Translations under genes and position numbers: made by a program
Assembly (NCBI RefSeq): GCF_006716425.1
Contig: NZ_VFOZ01000001.1
Coordinates: forward strand, 5,332,001 to 5,396,000
Length of the DNA: 64,000 bases
Direction: 5' to 3'
From: Actinoallomurus bryophytorum
GTDB taxonomy: Bacteria; Actinomycetota; Actinomycetes; Streptosporangiales; Streptosporangiaceae
Shown here: positions 40,430 to 49,089 of the stretch, one piece after another
Layout: every line of letters begins with the position of its first letter
Numbering within the stretch: position 1 is the first letter of the stretch
The notes under the pieces: generated by a model
Databases searched by the model: none
What the model was told of the DNA's origin: nothing
Seen by the model: only the letters and a program-made list of their open reading frames with translations

Positions 40430-41548
40430 ATGGTAAGACCTGAAAACATCCAGCTATCACTGACTGGGCCCGCGAGCCACCTGATCGAAGTCCCGCCCGG
40501 ACAAGGCAGCCTCAGCATCGGGCCGGTCGTGCCCGGTGCGGCCGAGCCGGATGTGGTCGTCGGACCCGATGACGTGCTCGACTGGACCGCCTTCGACGCG
40601 TTCCCCCGGTCCGCCGGCTATCACTGGCCGCGGGAACTCCGCTACCAGGGCAACGACGTCGGGTTTCTCGCCTGGTCCCACCGGCGCCGGATCGAGCAGT
40701 TCCACTGGGTCCCGACGACCCTCGTGACCGCCGACGCCGGCGTGGCTCGTATCGATCATCTCACCGTCACACTGCGTGGCGCGGGGCTGAAGATCGTGCT
40801 GCCGCCGGCGGCGAGTACCTTCACCGCGAAAGGTGACCTGTCGCGGCTGCGGGCCGAGACGGCGCCCGGCGGCACATGCCCGCACCTGTACTTCTACCCC
40901 GACACCAGCACCTCCCGTGACGCCGCGCCCTCGGAGCTGCCGCCGCTGCCCGCCCTCGGCGAGGCCACCTCGGTCTATGTCGGCGTCAAACCGCTGCGGC
41001 AGCCCTTCGACTGCGCGAGCCTGCTGCAGTTCCCGCAGCTCACCATGGTGCGGCTGTCCGGCCGGCTCACCAACCTCAAGGCACTCGCCGAGCTGTCCCA
41101 CCTGCGGCGGGTGCAACTGGTCGACTGCCCCGACCTGACCGGCCTGCCCGCACTGACCACCTGGCCGGAGCTGCGCGACTTCGAGGCCTCCAACATCGAC
41201 GCCGCCGCAGGCCGGGACCTGCGGCAACAGCTCAAGGACCACCCGTTGCCGCAGGCGTCCGTGGCCGGCCTCCGGGCTGCCGGGTGGTTCGAGCGGGACC
41301 AGGCTCTGCCGTTCGGCGCCTGGCCGGCCGCGAGCGCCCGGCGCGCGACCAAGGCGTTCCGTGCCGCCGAAGCCGCCGATGACCCTGAGAAGGGCATTCG
41401 CGCGTTCGTCCACGCGATCAACGAGCTGCCGGGCATCGACGCGCTCGAACGCGAGGACGCGGGCGAGGCGGTCATCCTGCTGGCGGCCCGCGCGAAGATC
41501 AGCAAAGACCGGGCGCTGAGCTGGTTCGACGCGGACCGCGACTTTTGA
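40430..41548 (+). CDS. Leucine-rich-repeat-like hypothetical protein
   Basis: A 372-residue cytosolic protein with a short leucine-rich-repeat-like centre: FPQLTMVRLSGRLTNLKALA, LSHLRRVQLVDCPDLTGLPA and WPELRDFEASNIDA (about residues 202-262), three repeat units. The N-terminal part is beta-rich (HLTVTLRGAGLKIVLPPAAS). A helical C-terminus (RRATKAFRAAEAADDPEKG, FVHAINELPGIDALEREDAG) resembles the end of similar actinomycete proteins of unknown function. The ATG at 40430 follows a GGTGGGA site. No partner gene or enzyme motif is visible. Confidence 0.65.
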   Translation: MVRPENIQLSLTGPASHLIEVPPGQGSLSIGPVVPGAAEPDVVVGPDDVLDWTAFDAFPRSAGYHWPRELRYQGNDVGFLAWSHRRRIEQFHWVPTTLVTADAGVARIDHLTVTLRGAGLKIVLPPAASTFTAKGDLSRLRAETAPGGTCPHLYFYPDTSTSRDAAPSELPPLPALGEATSVYVGVKPLRQPFDCASLLQFPQLTMVRLSGRLTNLKALAELSHLRRVQLVDCPDLTGLPALTTWPELRDFEASNIDAAAGRDLRQQLKDHPLPQASVAGLRAAGWFERDQALPFGAWPAASARRATKAFRAAEAADDPEKGIRAFVHAINELPGIDALEREDAGEAVILLAARAKISKDRALSWFDADRDF

Positions 41549-41557
41549 GCGTCGCGG

Positions 41558-42511
41558 TCAGGGGATGAGGAGCAGTTTTCCGGTCGTGCGGCGCGCTTCG
41601 AGGTCCTCGTGCGCCCGCCGGGCGTCGTCGAGCGGGTAGCGGCCGCCGATGTGCACGGTGAGGTCGCCCGATGCGATCCAGTCGAACAGGTCGCGGGAGC
41701 GCCAGAGCAGCTCCTCGCGGTCGGCGATGTAGTGGACGAGCGTGGGCCGCGTCAGGAAGAGCGAACCGGCCGCGTTGAGCCGCTGCGGGTCCACCGGCGG
41801 CACCGGGCCGCTGGCCGCGCCGTACAGCGCCAGCATCCCGCGGGGACGCAGCACGGACATGCTGTCGTCGAAGGTCGTCTTGCCGACGCCGTCGTAGACG
41901 ACCTGCACACCTCCGGTGAGGCGGCGGACCTCCTCGGCGAAGTTGTCGTAGCGCACCACTTCGTCGGCGCCGGCGTCGCGGGCGAGCTTCTCCTTGTCCG
42001 CCGTCGAGACCGTGCCGATCACGCGGCCACCGCGCAGCTTGACCAGCTGTGTGAGCAGCAGGCCCACGCCACCGGCGGCGGCGTGCACCAGCGCGGTGTC
42101 GCCCGGTTTGATGGCGTACGTCGAGTGGGTCAGGTAGTGCGCGGTCAGCCCCTGCAGGATCACCGCCGCGGCCTTCTCCGGGCCGGCGTCGCCGGCCGGG
42201 ACCGCGTAGTCGGCCGCGACGACGGCCCGCTCGGCGTAGCCGCCGTTCACGGCGGACGTGGCGACCACGTCACCGACCCGCACGTCGGACACGCCCTCGC
42301 CCACGGCGCTGACCCGGCCCGCGACCTCGCCGCCGGGGATGAACGGCAGGTCCTTGGGGTACGCGCCGGTGCGCTCGTACACGTCGCGGTAGTTGACGCC
42401 GCTCGCCGCGACGTCGATGGCGATCTCACCGGGCCCCGGACTCGGGTCTTCGGTTTCTGCGGGCCGGAGCACCTCAGGCCCGCCGAACTCGGTGACGACG
42501 ATCGCGCGCAT
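41558..42511 (-). CDS. NADPH:quinone oxidoreductase, zinc-independent MDR family
   Basis: A 317-residue medium-chain reductase of the quinone oxidoreductase (QorA) type. It has the N-terminal GPGEIAIDVAASGVNYRDVY segment (about residues 26-45), FIPGGEVAGRVSAVGEGV near 57-74, and the NADPH-binding VHAAAGGVGLLLTQLVKLRG near 138-157 (AxxGGVG). The catalytic zinc ligands of alcohol dehydrogenases are absent. It reduces quinones or enones. A GTTCGA-N6-TCGAAC dyad lies 20 bp upstream of the ATG. It is divergent from helD. Confidence 0.9.
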   Translation of the reverse strand: MRAIVVTEFGGPEVLRPAETEDPSPGPGEIAIDVAASGVNYRDVYERTGAYPKDLPFIPGGEVAGRVSAVGEGVSDVRVGDVVATSAVNGGYAERAVVAADYAVPAGDAGPEKAAAVILQGLTAHYLTHSTYAIKPGDTALVHAAAGGVGLLLTQLVKLRGGRVIGTVSTADKEKLARDAGADEVVRYDNFAEEVRRLTGGVQVVYDGVGKTTFDDSMSVLRPRGMLALYGAASGPVPPVDPQRLNAAGSLFLTRPTLVHYIADREELLWRSRDLFDWIASGDLTVHIGGRYPLDDARRAHEDLEARRTTGKLLLIP

Positions 42512-42530
42512 GTGACCTCCTGAAGCGAGG

Positions 42531-42548
42531 GTTCGACCAAGATCGAAC
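42531..42548. promoter_or_regulatory. Dyad in the qor/helD divergent promoter
   Basis: GTTCGA-CCAAGA-TCGAAC, a perfect 6-bp dyad with a 6-base spacer, 20 bp upstream of the quinone oxidoreductase ATG. Possible operator for a redox- or drug-sensing repressor; none is encoded next to it. Confidence 0.4.
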
Positions 42549-42648
42549 GATAGCGCACCCGGTGCGGACGGAAATTGGGGTGAGCCGGGCGCCGCTCCGT
42601 ACTAAGTTAGCGATTTCGCGCTCCCACACCGACCCGAGGGGTTCCGTC

Positions 42649-44667
42649 ATGCCTGCCCAGGACGTCGAGGACACCGACGCGGAGATCGCGGCCGAACGCG
42701 CGTACCTGCGCCGCTCGCGTACGGCACTCGACCGGATGCGGCAGAACGTGCTCAGTCTCGACGCGTCGGCGGCCGGCGGCGACCCGGTGTCGGAGCAGGT
42801 GCTCAGGTTCGAGCTCGGCAAGCGGGCGGAGGCGCTGCGCGACGACCCCACGACGGCGCTGTTCTTCGGCCGGCTGGACCACCACGAGGAGCGCCTGTAC
42901 GTCGGGCGCCGTCACGTGCACGACGACGACGGCGAGCCGCTGGTCATCGACTGGCGGGCGCCGATGTCGCGGCCCTTCTACCGGGCGAGCACGGCCGACC
43001 CGATGGGCCTGGCGCTGCGGCGCAGGTTCGGCTACTCCAGCGGGGAGCTCACCGCGCTGGAGGATGAGGACTTCACCGCCCCGGCGGAGTCGCGGATCCT
43101 GATCGACGAGATCGAGCGCCCGCGCGTCGGCCCGATGCGCGACATCGTCGCCACGATCCAGCCCGAGCAGGACGACATCGTCCGTGCCGACGCCGACCAC
43201 ACGCTGTGCGTGCAGGGCGCGCCCGGCACCGGCAAGACCGCGGTCGGCCTGCACCGCGTGGCCTACCTGCTGTACGCGCACCGCGAGCGGATGCGCCGCG
43301 GCGGCGTGCTCGTGATCGGCCCGAGCGCGTCGTTCCTGGACTACATCCGCGGCGTGCTGCCCGCGCTCGGCGAGATCGACGTCAGGCAGCGGACCCTCGA
43401 AGGGCTGCTGGAGGCGGTCCCGGTCAGGGTGCGCGACGAGCCCGCCGCCGCACGGACCAAGGGCGACGCACGGATGGCCGAGGTGCTGCGCCGCGCGATC
43501 TGGAGCCACCTGCGCGAGCCCGGCGAGGCACTCGTACTGCCCCGCGGCACCCGCCGCTGGCGCGTCCCCGCGTACGAGATCGCCGAGATGGCGGAAGAGC
43601 TCCGCGAACGCGGCGTCAGGTACGGCGCCGGCCGCGACCTGCTCTCCCACCGCATCGCCCACGCCATCCTCGTCCGGATCGAGTCGGCAGGTGAGGCGTG
43701 CGACGACCGTACGCACGAGGCGGTGCGCCGCACCCGTCCGGTCAAGGCGATGGTCGACCTGGCCTGGCCCGCGCTCGACCCGGTACGCGTCGTGATGCGC
43801 CTGCTGTCCGACGCCGGCTTTCTCGCCGAGGCGGCCGACGGGCTGCTCGACGCCGCGGAGCAGGCGGCGCTGCTGTGGGCCAAGCCCGCGAAGGGCCCGA
43901 AGTCGGCACGCTGGTCCCGCGCCGACGCGGTCCTCGTGGACGAGGCGGCCGACCTCATCAACCGCACGCCGAGCCTCGGCCACGTCGTCCTGGACGAGGC
44001 ACAGGACCTGTCGGCGATGGAGTGCCGGGCGATCGGGCGCCGGTGCGAGACCGGGTCGGCCACCGTTCTGGGTGACATCGCGCAGGGCACGACGCCGTGG
44101 GCGGTCGGCGACTGGGCGACTCTCCTGCGCCATCTCGGCAAGCCCGACGCCGAGCGGACCGTGCTGGACCGCGGATACCGCGTGCCGCGGCAGATCATCG
44201 ACTTCGCGAGCCGGCTACTACCCTCCATCGCGCCCGATCTGAAGCCCCCCACGTCCGTACGATCCGCGCCCGGTTCGCTTGACATGCGCCCTGTCACCGA
44301 CCTTGACGCCGAGGTCGCGCGTGCCTGCCGTGAGGCCCTCGCGCGGGAGGGATCGGTCGGGCTCATCGCGGCCGACGCGACCGTACCCGCCCTGCTCGCG
44401 CTGCTGTCGGAGGAGGGCCCGGAGCACGTGCCGCTGGCCGAGGGCTTCGCCGGTTCACGGCTCGTCGTCACCCCCGCCACCCAGGCCAAGGGACTGGAGT
44501 TCGACCAGGTCATCGTCGTCGAGCCCGCCGCGATCGTCGACGCCGAGGCGGGGCCGGCCGCCGACGGACGATCACCCGGTCTGCGCAGGCTCTACGTCGT
44601 CCTGACCCGCGCGGTGTCGCAGCTGACCGTCCTGCACGCACGCGACCTGCCGGCCACGCTGCGCTGA
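42649..44667 (+). CDS. helD: HelD-like UvrD-family ATPase (RNA polymerase recycling)
   Basis: A 672-residue superfamily I ATPase of the actinobacterial HelD type. It begins with a helical coiled-coil (DTDAEIAAERAYLRRSRTAL, residues 8-27), followed by the HelD-specific YVGRRHVHDDDGEPLVIDWR near 84-103. Walker A is CVQGAPGTGKTAVGLHR (about 187-203); Walker B with DEAQ is HVVLDEAQDLSAMECR (about 445-460); GLEFDQVIVVEPA and LRRLYVVLTRA supply the later helicase motifs. HelD removes stalled RNA polymerase and, in some Streptomyces, protects against rifamycins. No rifamycin-associated DNA element was seen upstream. Confidence 0.9.
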   Translation: MPAQDVEDTDAEIAAERAYLRRSRTALDRMRQNVLSLDASAAGGDPVSEQVLRFELGKRAEALRDDPTTALFFGRLDHHEERLYVGRRHVHDDDGEPLVIDWRAPMSRPFYRASTADPMGLALRRRFGYSSGELTALEDEDFTAPAESRILIDEIERPRVGPMRDIVATIQPEQDDIVRADADHTLCVQGAPGTGKTAVGLHRVAYLLYAHRERMRRGGVLVIGPSASFLDYIRGVLPALGEIDVRQRTLEGLLEAVPVRVRDEPAAARTKGDARMAEVLRRAIWSHLREPGEALVLPRGTRRWRVPAYEIAEMAEELRERGVRYGAGRDLLSHRIAHAILVRIESAGEACDDRTHEAVRRTRPVKAMVDLAWPALDPVRVVMRLLSDAGFLAEAADGLLDAAEQAALLWAKPAKGPKSARWSRADAVLVDEAADLINRTPSLGHVVLDEAQDLSAMECRAIGRRCETGSATVLGDIAQGTTPWAVGDWATLLRHLGKPDAERTVLDRGYRVPRQIIDFASRLLPSIAPDLKPPTSVRSAPGSLDMRPVTDLDAEVARACREALAREGSVGLIAADATVPALLALLSEEGPEHVPLAEGFAGSRLVVTPATQAKGLEFDQVIVVEPAAIVDAEAGPAADGRSPGLRRLYVVLTRAVSQLTVLHARDLPATLR

Positions 44668-44675
44668 GCGCGGGT

Positions 44676-44692
44676 GTGTGGGAAGCCCACAC
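44676..44692 (+). terminator. Hairpin after helD
   Basis: GTGTGGG-AAG-CCCACAC, a 7-bp stem with a 3-base loop, nine bases after the helD stop codon, followed by an AT-richer segment. Probable terminator. Confidence 0.6.
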
Positions 44693-44789
44693 CACATTCG
44701 ACACTATTGGTTAGCTCGGCTTCTTTTCTGTAGCCCAAAACGGGGGTAACGTCCCGCATTACCGAAATCGGGGGCGACAGGAGGAATCC

Positions 44790-46124
44790 ATGGTCCTGGA
44801 GCCAGGCGAGGCACGGCGCGCACGAACGGTCGACGAAAAGGAGCGAGGGAAACAGATACGCATGGCGTCGATCGCCAGCGTGGTGGGCACCTCGATCGAG
44901 TGGTACGACTACTTCCTTTTCGGGACCGCGGCGGCCGTCGTCTTCCCGGATGTCTTCTTCCCCTCATCCACGCACTACGCCGGAACTCTGGCCTCTTTCG
45001 CGACCTACGCCGTGGGCTTCGGCGCCCGGCCGATCGGTGCCGCGATCTTCGGGCACTGGGGTGACCGGCTCGGCCGCAAGGCCACGCTCATCGTCACCCT
45101 CCTGCTGATGGGGGTCGCGAGCGCGCTCATCGGCGTGCTGCCCGGGACCGACTCGATCGGCATCGCGGCCCCGATCATCCTCGTCGTGCTGCGCATCCTG
45201 CAGGGCATCGCGGTCGGCGGGGAATGGAGCGGCTCGGTCCTGCTCTCCATGGAGTGGGGCAACAAGAAACGGCGCGGGCTGATGGCGAGCTGGCCGCAGA
45301 TCGGCGTGCCGATCGGCCTCCTCCTCGGCACCGTGGCGATGTCGCTGCTGGCCAGGACGAGCGGGGACGCGTTCAAGGACTGGGGTTGGCGCATCCCGTT
45401 CCTGTTCAGCCTCGTACTCGTCGGGATCGGGCTCTGGGTACGGCTCCGCGTCCTGGAGTCGCCGCTGTTCGCCGAGGTGGTCGAGCAGAAGAAGGTCGCG
45501 AAGGTGCCGGTGGCCGACGTCATCAGGCACCACCCGAAGGAGATCGTGCTCAGCGCCCTGGTGCGGGCCTCCGAGCAGATGCCCTTCTACATCCTCACGA
45601 CGTTCGCGCTGACCTACATCGTGGAGGACGCCGGCCAGACCAAGACCTTCGCTCTGAACGCGATCGCCGCGGCCGCCGCGCTGGAGCTGATCCTCATCCC
45701 GGTGTTCGGGAACCTCAGCGACACACTCGGCCGCAAGCGCGTCTACGCGATCGGGTCGATCGCGCTGGCGATCGTCGCGTTCCCCTACTTCGCCCTGCTC
45801 AACACCGAAGTCGGCATCGTCGTCTTCCTTACCGTGATGGTCGCCGCGATACCGCATGCCATCCAGTACGGGCCGCAGGCCTCGCTCATCGCCGAGGTGT
45901 TCCCGACCAAGCTCCGTTACGGCGGTGCGGGCATCGGCTACCAGCTCTCCTCGGTGTTCGCCGGAGGCCCGGCACCGCTGCTCGCGACCTGGCTGCTGCA
46001 CGACTTCGGCTGGTGGGCGATCTCGGCGGTGATGGTCCTGGCCTCCTTGATCACACTGACGGCGCTCGCCCTGCTGCCCGACCGGGCGCAGGTCGACATC
46101 GCCGACGAGGCCGCGTACGTGTAA
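44790..46124 (+). CDS. MFS transporter, metabolite:H+ symporter (MHS) type
   Basis: A 444-residue twelve-helix major facilitator of the metabolite:H+ symporter family (shikimate, alpha-ketoglutarate, proline-betaine group). The first membrane helix has the family opening ASVVGTSIEWYDYFLFGTAA (about residues 31-50). The motif between helices 2 and 3 is GHWGDRLGRKATL (about 89-101), and FGNLSDTLGRKRVYAI in the middle loop repeats it. It probably imports a carboxylate or betaine with protons. CAGGAGG lies eight bases before the ATG. Terminated by the hairpin at 46133. Confidence 0.92.
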   Translation: MVLEPGEARRARTVDEKERGKQIRMASIASVVGTSIEWYDYFLFGTAAAVVFPDVFFPSSTHYAGTLASFATYAVGFGARPIGAAIFGHWGDRLGRKATLIVTLLLMGVASALIGVLPGTDSIGIAAPIILVVLRILQGIAVGGEWSGSVLLSMEWGNKKRRGLMASWPQIGVPIGLLLGTVAMSLLARTSGDAFKDWGWRIPFLFSLVLVGIGLWVRLRVLESPLFAEVVEQKKVAKVPVADVIRHHPKEIVLSALVRASEQMPFYILTTFALTYIVEDAGQTKTFALNAIAAAAALELILIPVFGNLSDTLGRKRVYAIGSIALAIVAFPYFALLNTEVGIVVFLTVMVAAIPHAIQYGPQASLIAEVFPTKLRYGGAGIGYQLSSVFAGGPAPLLATWLLHDFGWWAISAVMVLASLITLTALALLPDRAQVDIADEAAYV

Positions 46125-46132
46125 GGAGTGGC

Positions 46133-46160
46133 GAGGGTGGTCCCGCGAGGGGCCACCCTC
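46133..46160. terminator. Bidirectional terminator, MFS/Nudix
   Basis: GAGGGTGGTCCC pairs with GGGGCCACCCTC around a GCGA loop, a 12-bp stem with one G-U pair. It lies between convergent genes and touches the Nudix stop codon. Confidence 0.8.
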
Positions 46161-46563
46161 ATCCGCTGCCTGAGGGAAGTACGCCCCAGTCCGCCAGCGC
46201 TTCGAGCAGGCCGTCGGTCGTCGGCAGGCCACGCAGCTCCTCCGGAGCCGTCCATCGGGCGTCACTCGCGTCGTCGCCGGCGGCCAGCGTCCCGCCGGTG
46301 ACCGTCGCCGCGTAGTCATGGATGTCATAGGTCAGCCCGCCCGGCCCGGGGCGTTCGACCCGGCCGACCAGCCGCCCCGCCTCGACCCGCAATCCGGTCT
46401 CCTCGGCGAGCTCGCGTACGACGGCCTCGGCGTCGGACTCACCCGCCTCGACCCGGCCGCCCGGCAGCGACCACAGGCCCTCGCCGGGCGGATGTCCCCG
46501 GCGGATGACCAGGAGGCGGCCCCCGGCGTCATGGACGATCGCTCCGACACAGCGCACCCGCAT
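46159..46563 (-). CDS. Nudix hydrolase
   Basis: A 134-residue Nudix protein. The Nudix box is complete: GGRVEAGESDAEAVVRELAE then ETGL (about residues 35-58), matching Gx5Ex7REUxEExGU, so the Mg-binding REVEE-type glutamates are in place. Members hydrolyse nucleoside diphosphates linked to another group; the RGHPPGEGLWSLPGG lead-in is of the general ADP-ribose pyrophosphatase/MutT-like type. The substrate is not identifiable. It is transcribed alone, divergent from lacI. Confidence 0.9.
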   Translation of the reverse strand: MRVRCVGAIVHDAGGRLLVIRRGHPPGEGLWSLPGGRVEAGESDAEAVVRELAEETGLRVEAGRLVGRVERPGPGGLTYDIHDYAATVTGGTLAAGDDASDARWTAPEELRGLPTTDGLLEALADWGVLPSGSG

Positions 46564-46654
46564 GCGGACAGGATGCCCCGGCGATCGCCGCAGCGCATCT
46601 CACAGTGCCGGCGGAGCATCCGGACCGGTCAACGGCTAAAGTGAGATCTCTTCG

Positions 46655-46668
46655 CAAAACCGGTTAAG
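46655..46668. promoter_or_regulatory. LacI operator upstream of lacI
   Basis: CAAAACCGGTTAAG, 22 bp before the lacI ATG. It differs at two positions from the perfect palindrome CTAAACCGGTTTAG in front of the sugar operon (48960-48973). Probable autoregulatory site. Confidence 0.7.
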
Positions 46669-46690
46669 TAAAGTCGGGGTTTGGGGTCGA

Positions 46691-47701
46691 ATGAAGCGTC
46701 CGACGATCGCGGACATCGCCCGGCGGGCGGGTGTCACCAAGAGCACGGTCTCGTTCGCGCTGAACGGCCGCCCCGGCGTGTCGGACGCGACCCGGACCCG
46801 CATCCTGGAGATCGCCAAGGAGATGGGCTGGCAGCCGAGCCGTACGGCGCGCGCCCTGTCCGGCGGGCACGCGGGCGTGCTGGGCCTCGTCGTGGACCGG
46901 CCGGCCCGCACCCTGGGCATCGAGCCCTACTTCATGCAGCTCATCTCCGGCATCGAGAGCGAGCTGTCGAGCCGCGACATCGCCCTGCTCCTCCAGGTCA
47001 CCGAGGACAAGGGCGCCCAGCAGGCGACCTACCGCCGCTGGTGGGCCGAGCGCCGGGTGGACGGTGTCTTCGTCGTCGACCTGGCCGTGGACGACGAGCG
47101 CACCAAGGTCCTCGCCGAGCTCGGCATGCCGGCGATCGTCGTGGGCGGCCCGCAGGGCATCGGTGATCTGCCGGGACTCTGGAACGACGAGTGCGCGCCG
47201 GTGCGTTCGGTGATGGAGTACCTGGTCGCGCTGGGACATCGGCGCATCGCGCGGGTGGCCGGGCTGCCCGGGCTCTGGCACTCCGTCATGCGCGAGGAGG
47301 TCTTCCAGGAGGCGGCGCGCGAACTCGGCGTGACCCCGTCGGGCGGCACCACCGACTACACCGGCGACGCGGGCGCGCGGATGACACGACGGCTGCTGGC
47401 CTCCTCCGCGCCACCGACAGCGATCATGTACGACAACGACGTCATGGCCGTCGCGGGCCTGGGCGTGGCGGCCGAGATGGGCATCCGCGTGCCCGACCGG
47501 CTGTCCATCGTCGCGTGGGACGACTCGATGCTCTGCCGGCTCGTGCATCCGCCGCTGACCGCGGTCGGCCTGGACATCGCCGGGTACGGCGCGGAGGTGG
47601 CCCGCCGCCTGGCCGACCTGGCCACCGGCCGGCCCGTGGAGAGCGAGTGTCACGCGACGGCGGTCCTGTCGCCGCGCGGCAGCACCGGACCGGCCCGGTG
47701 A
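46691..47701 (+). CDS. LacI family transcriptional regulator of the sugar operon
   Basis: A 336-residue LacI/GalR repressor. The HTH and hinge are standard (TIADIARRAGVTKSTVSFAL, NGRPGVSDATRTRILEIAKE, residues 4-45; SRTARALSGGHAG hinge about 52-64). The periplasmic-binding-protein-like effector domain follows (about 60-330) with GVFVVDLAVDDERT, MEYLVALGHRRIARVAGLPG and the final VGLDIAGYGAEVARRLADLA. A CCGG-centred operator lies in its own promoter and in that of the ABC operon 2.3 kb downstream, so it almost certainly controls both, released by a sugar or glycoside. Confidence 0.93.
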   Translation: MKRPTIADIARRAGVTKSTVSFALNGRPGVSDATRTRILEIAKEMGWQPSRTARALSGGHAGVLGLVVDRPARTLGIEPYFMQLISGIESELSSRDIALLLQVTEDKGAQQATYRRWWAERRVDGVFVVDLAVDDERTKVLAELGMPAIVVGGPQGIGDLPGLWNDECAPVRSVMEYLVALGHRRIARVAGLPGLWHSVMREEVFQEAARELGVTPSGGTTDYTGDAGARMTRRLLASSAPPTAIMYDNDVMAVAGLGVAAEMGIRVPDRLSIVAWDDSMLCRLVHPPLTAVGLDIAGYGAEVARRLADLATGRPVESECHATAVLSPRGSTGPAR

Positions 47702-47705
47702 CGCC

Positions 47706-48254
47706 TCAGCCGCCCTTGTTCCACTCGTCGGCGAGCAGGGCCCAGACCACCGTGTCGTGAAGGGTGCCGCCGAGCGGGAACGACGCGCGCAGCACGCCCT
47801 CGCGCGTCATCCCGAGTCGCCGGGCGACCGCCATGCTGCGCTCGTTGGCCGGTATCGTGCGCCACTCCACGCGCGTCATGCCGCGCTCGCCGACCGCCCA
47901 GTCGATCATGTGCCGGGCCGCCCGCGTGACCAGCCCGCGGCCCTCCGCCTCGGGGGCGAGCCAGACACCCAGCTCGCACATGCCGGCCCGGGTGTCGAAG
48001 ACGCGGAACAGCGTGCCTCCGGACAGCACGCCGCCGACCCAGATCCCGTAGAGCCGGCCCTCGTCCCGCGCCTGCCGGTCGGCGTAGGTCTGGAGCCACC
48101 GCCGCGCGCTGTCCACGTCGTCGACGATCTCCACCCACGGCAGCCAGGGCGCCAGATGGGCGCGCGAGCGGTCGGCGTGGGCGGCGAACTCATCCGCGTG
48201 CCACGGCTCTAGTGGCCGCAGTTCCGCGTCTTCGGCGAGAGGGTGCGCGAACAT
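47706..48254 (-). CDS. GNAT family N-acetyltransferase, RimL-like
   Basis: A 182-residue acetyltransferase of the RimJ/RimL/Acetyltransf_3 type. ELRPLEPWHADEFAAHADRS (about residues 11-30), CELGVWLAPEAEGRGLVTRA (about 93-112, containing the GRGLVT acetyl-CoA loop) and VEWRTIPANERSMAVARRLG (about 131-150) match the family fully. These enzymes acetylate ribosomal protein or aminoglycoside-like amines. It lies convergent with lacI (4-bp gap) and divergent from the TetR gene, and is probably unrelated to the sugar system. Confidence 0.9.
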   Translation of the reverse strand: MFAHPLAEDAELRPLEPWHADEFAAHADRSRAHLAPWLPWVEIVDDVDSARRWLQTYADRQARDEGRLYGIWVGGVLSGGTLFRVFDTRAGMCELGVWLAPEAEGRGLVTRAARHMIDWAVGERGMTRVEWRTIPANERSMAVARRLGMTREGVLRASFPLGGTLHDTVVWALLADEWNKGG

Positions 48255-48275
48255 CCGACGATCTCCGATCCGTAC

Positions 48276-48285
48276 CGAACGTTTG
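48276..48285. promoter_or_regulatory. Putative TetR site in GNAT/TetR gap
   Basis: CGAACGTTTG, an imperfect palindrome in the 71-bp divergent gap between the GNAT and TetR genes, flanked by two GTAC tetramers (48272 and 48290). Short and tentative. Confidence 0.3.
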
Positions 48286-48325
48286 TTATGTACCGTAGCC
48301 CACGACGACAGAAGGAGGTACCCGC

Positions 48326-48928
48326 ATGCCGGCCCCCGGTGACCACGATGCCCGGCGGCGCGACGTGTCCGTGGCCGTCTGGAGCGTCCTCGCCGCCCGC
48401 GGCTTCGGCGGCCTGACCCTGCGCGCCGTCGCGACGGAGATGGGCGCCTCGACCGGGCTGCTCACCCACTACTTCCCGACGAAACGCGCCCTGGTCCGCC
48501 ACGCCCTGGAGATCGCCGAGGAGCGCACCGACGAGCGCGACCGGCGGGTCCCGGCGGACGAGGGCATGGAGGCGCTGCGCGCCGCGCTGCTGGACGTGCT
48601 GCCGCTCACGCCGGAGACGACGGCGATGAGCCGCGTGTGGGTGAGCTTCTGGGACGGGGCGCTCGGCGACGACGCCCTGGCCGCCCGGCAGAAGGCGCGC
48701 TACGAACGCTGGCGTGAGCGGCTGAGCCGCCACATCGAGGCCGCGCAGCGCGCCGGGCGACTGCCGGCCCCGGCCGATCCGGGTGAACTGGCCGCGGCCG
48801 CCGCCGCGTTCGCCCACGGGCTCGTCGTGCAGGCGCTGTTCGCCCCCGATGACTTCCCCCCGGACCTGCAGGCACGCCTCGTGGACACCTTTCTCGCGGC
48901 GTTCGGAAGCTTGACCGCTCTCGACTGA
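48326..48928 (+). CDS. TetR family regulator, BetI-like
   Basis: A 200-residue TetR repressor. The HTH is VAVWSVLAARGFGGLTLRAV then ATEMGASTGLLTHYFPTKRA (about residues 14-53). The C-terminal domain of the BetI/TetR_C_6 type has TPETTAMSRVWVSFWDGALG near 93-112 and AFAHGLVVQALFAPDDFPPD near 158-177. It lies between lacI and the sugar operon and runs in the same direction, with only a 31-bp gap to the operon's operator. It may regulate itself and the divergent acetyltransferase; the sugar operon has its own LacI site. Confidence 0.9.
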   Translation: MPAPGDHDARRRDVSVAVWSVLAARGFGGLTLRAVATEMGASTGLLTHYFPTKRALVRHALEIAEERTDERDRRVPADEGMEALRAALLDVLPLTPETTAMSRVWVSFWDGALGDDALAARQKARYERWRERLSRHIEAAQRAGRLPAPADPGELAAAAAAFAHGLVVQALFAPDDFPPDLQARLVDTFLAAFGSLTALD

Positions 48929-48953
48929 AATGGTTCGATTCGGTGACGGACTG

Positions 48954-48982
48954 TTGACGCTAAACCGGTTTAGTGGTCCCAT
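48954..48982 (+). promoter_or_regulatory. Sugar-operon promoter with LacI operator
   Basis: A good -35 element TTGACG (48954-48959) is followed after 17 bp by a weak -10, TCCCAT (48977-48982). The spacer holds the perfect 14-bp palindrome CTAAACCGGTTTAG (48960-48973), so a bound LacI protein would block RNA polymerase directly. A partial copy, CTAACCGG, follows at about 48986. Confidence 0.75.
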
Positions 48983-49089
48983 GCACTAACCGGAACGCGG
49001 AACGGTCCGGATCCCACCTGTGGAGTCCAGGTCAGGTCCGCGCTCGGCCGGGGGCGGCCTCACGACTGACCGTTGATGGGAGACACAAG

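Noticed and set aside
42512-42648. Rifamycin-associated element upstream of helD
   Set aside because: The known inverted-repeat consensus is not present; only a GTTCGA dyad near the qor start was found.
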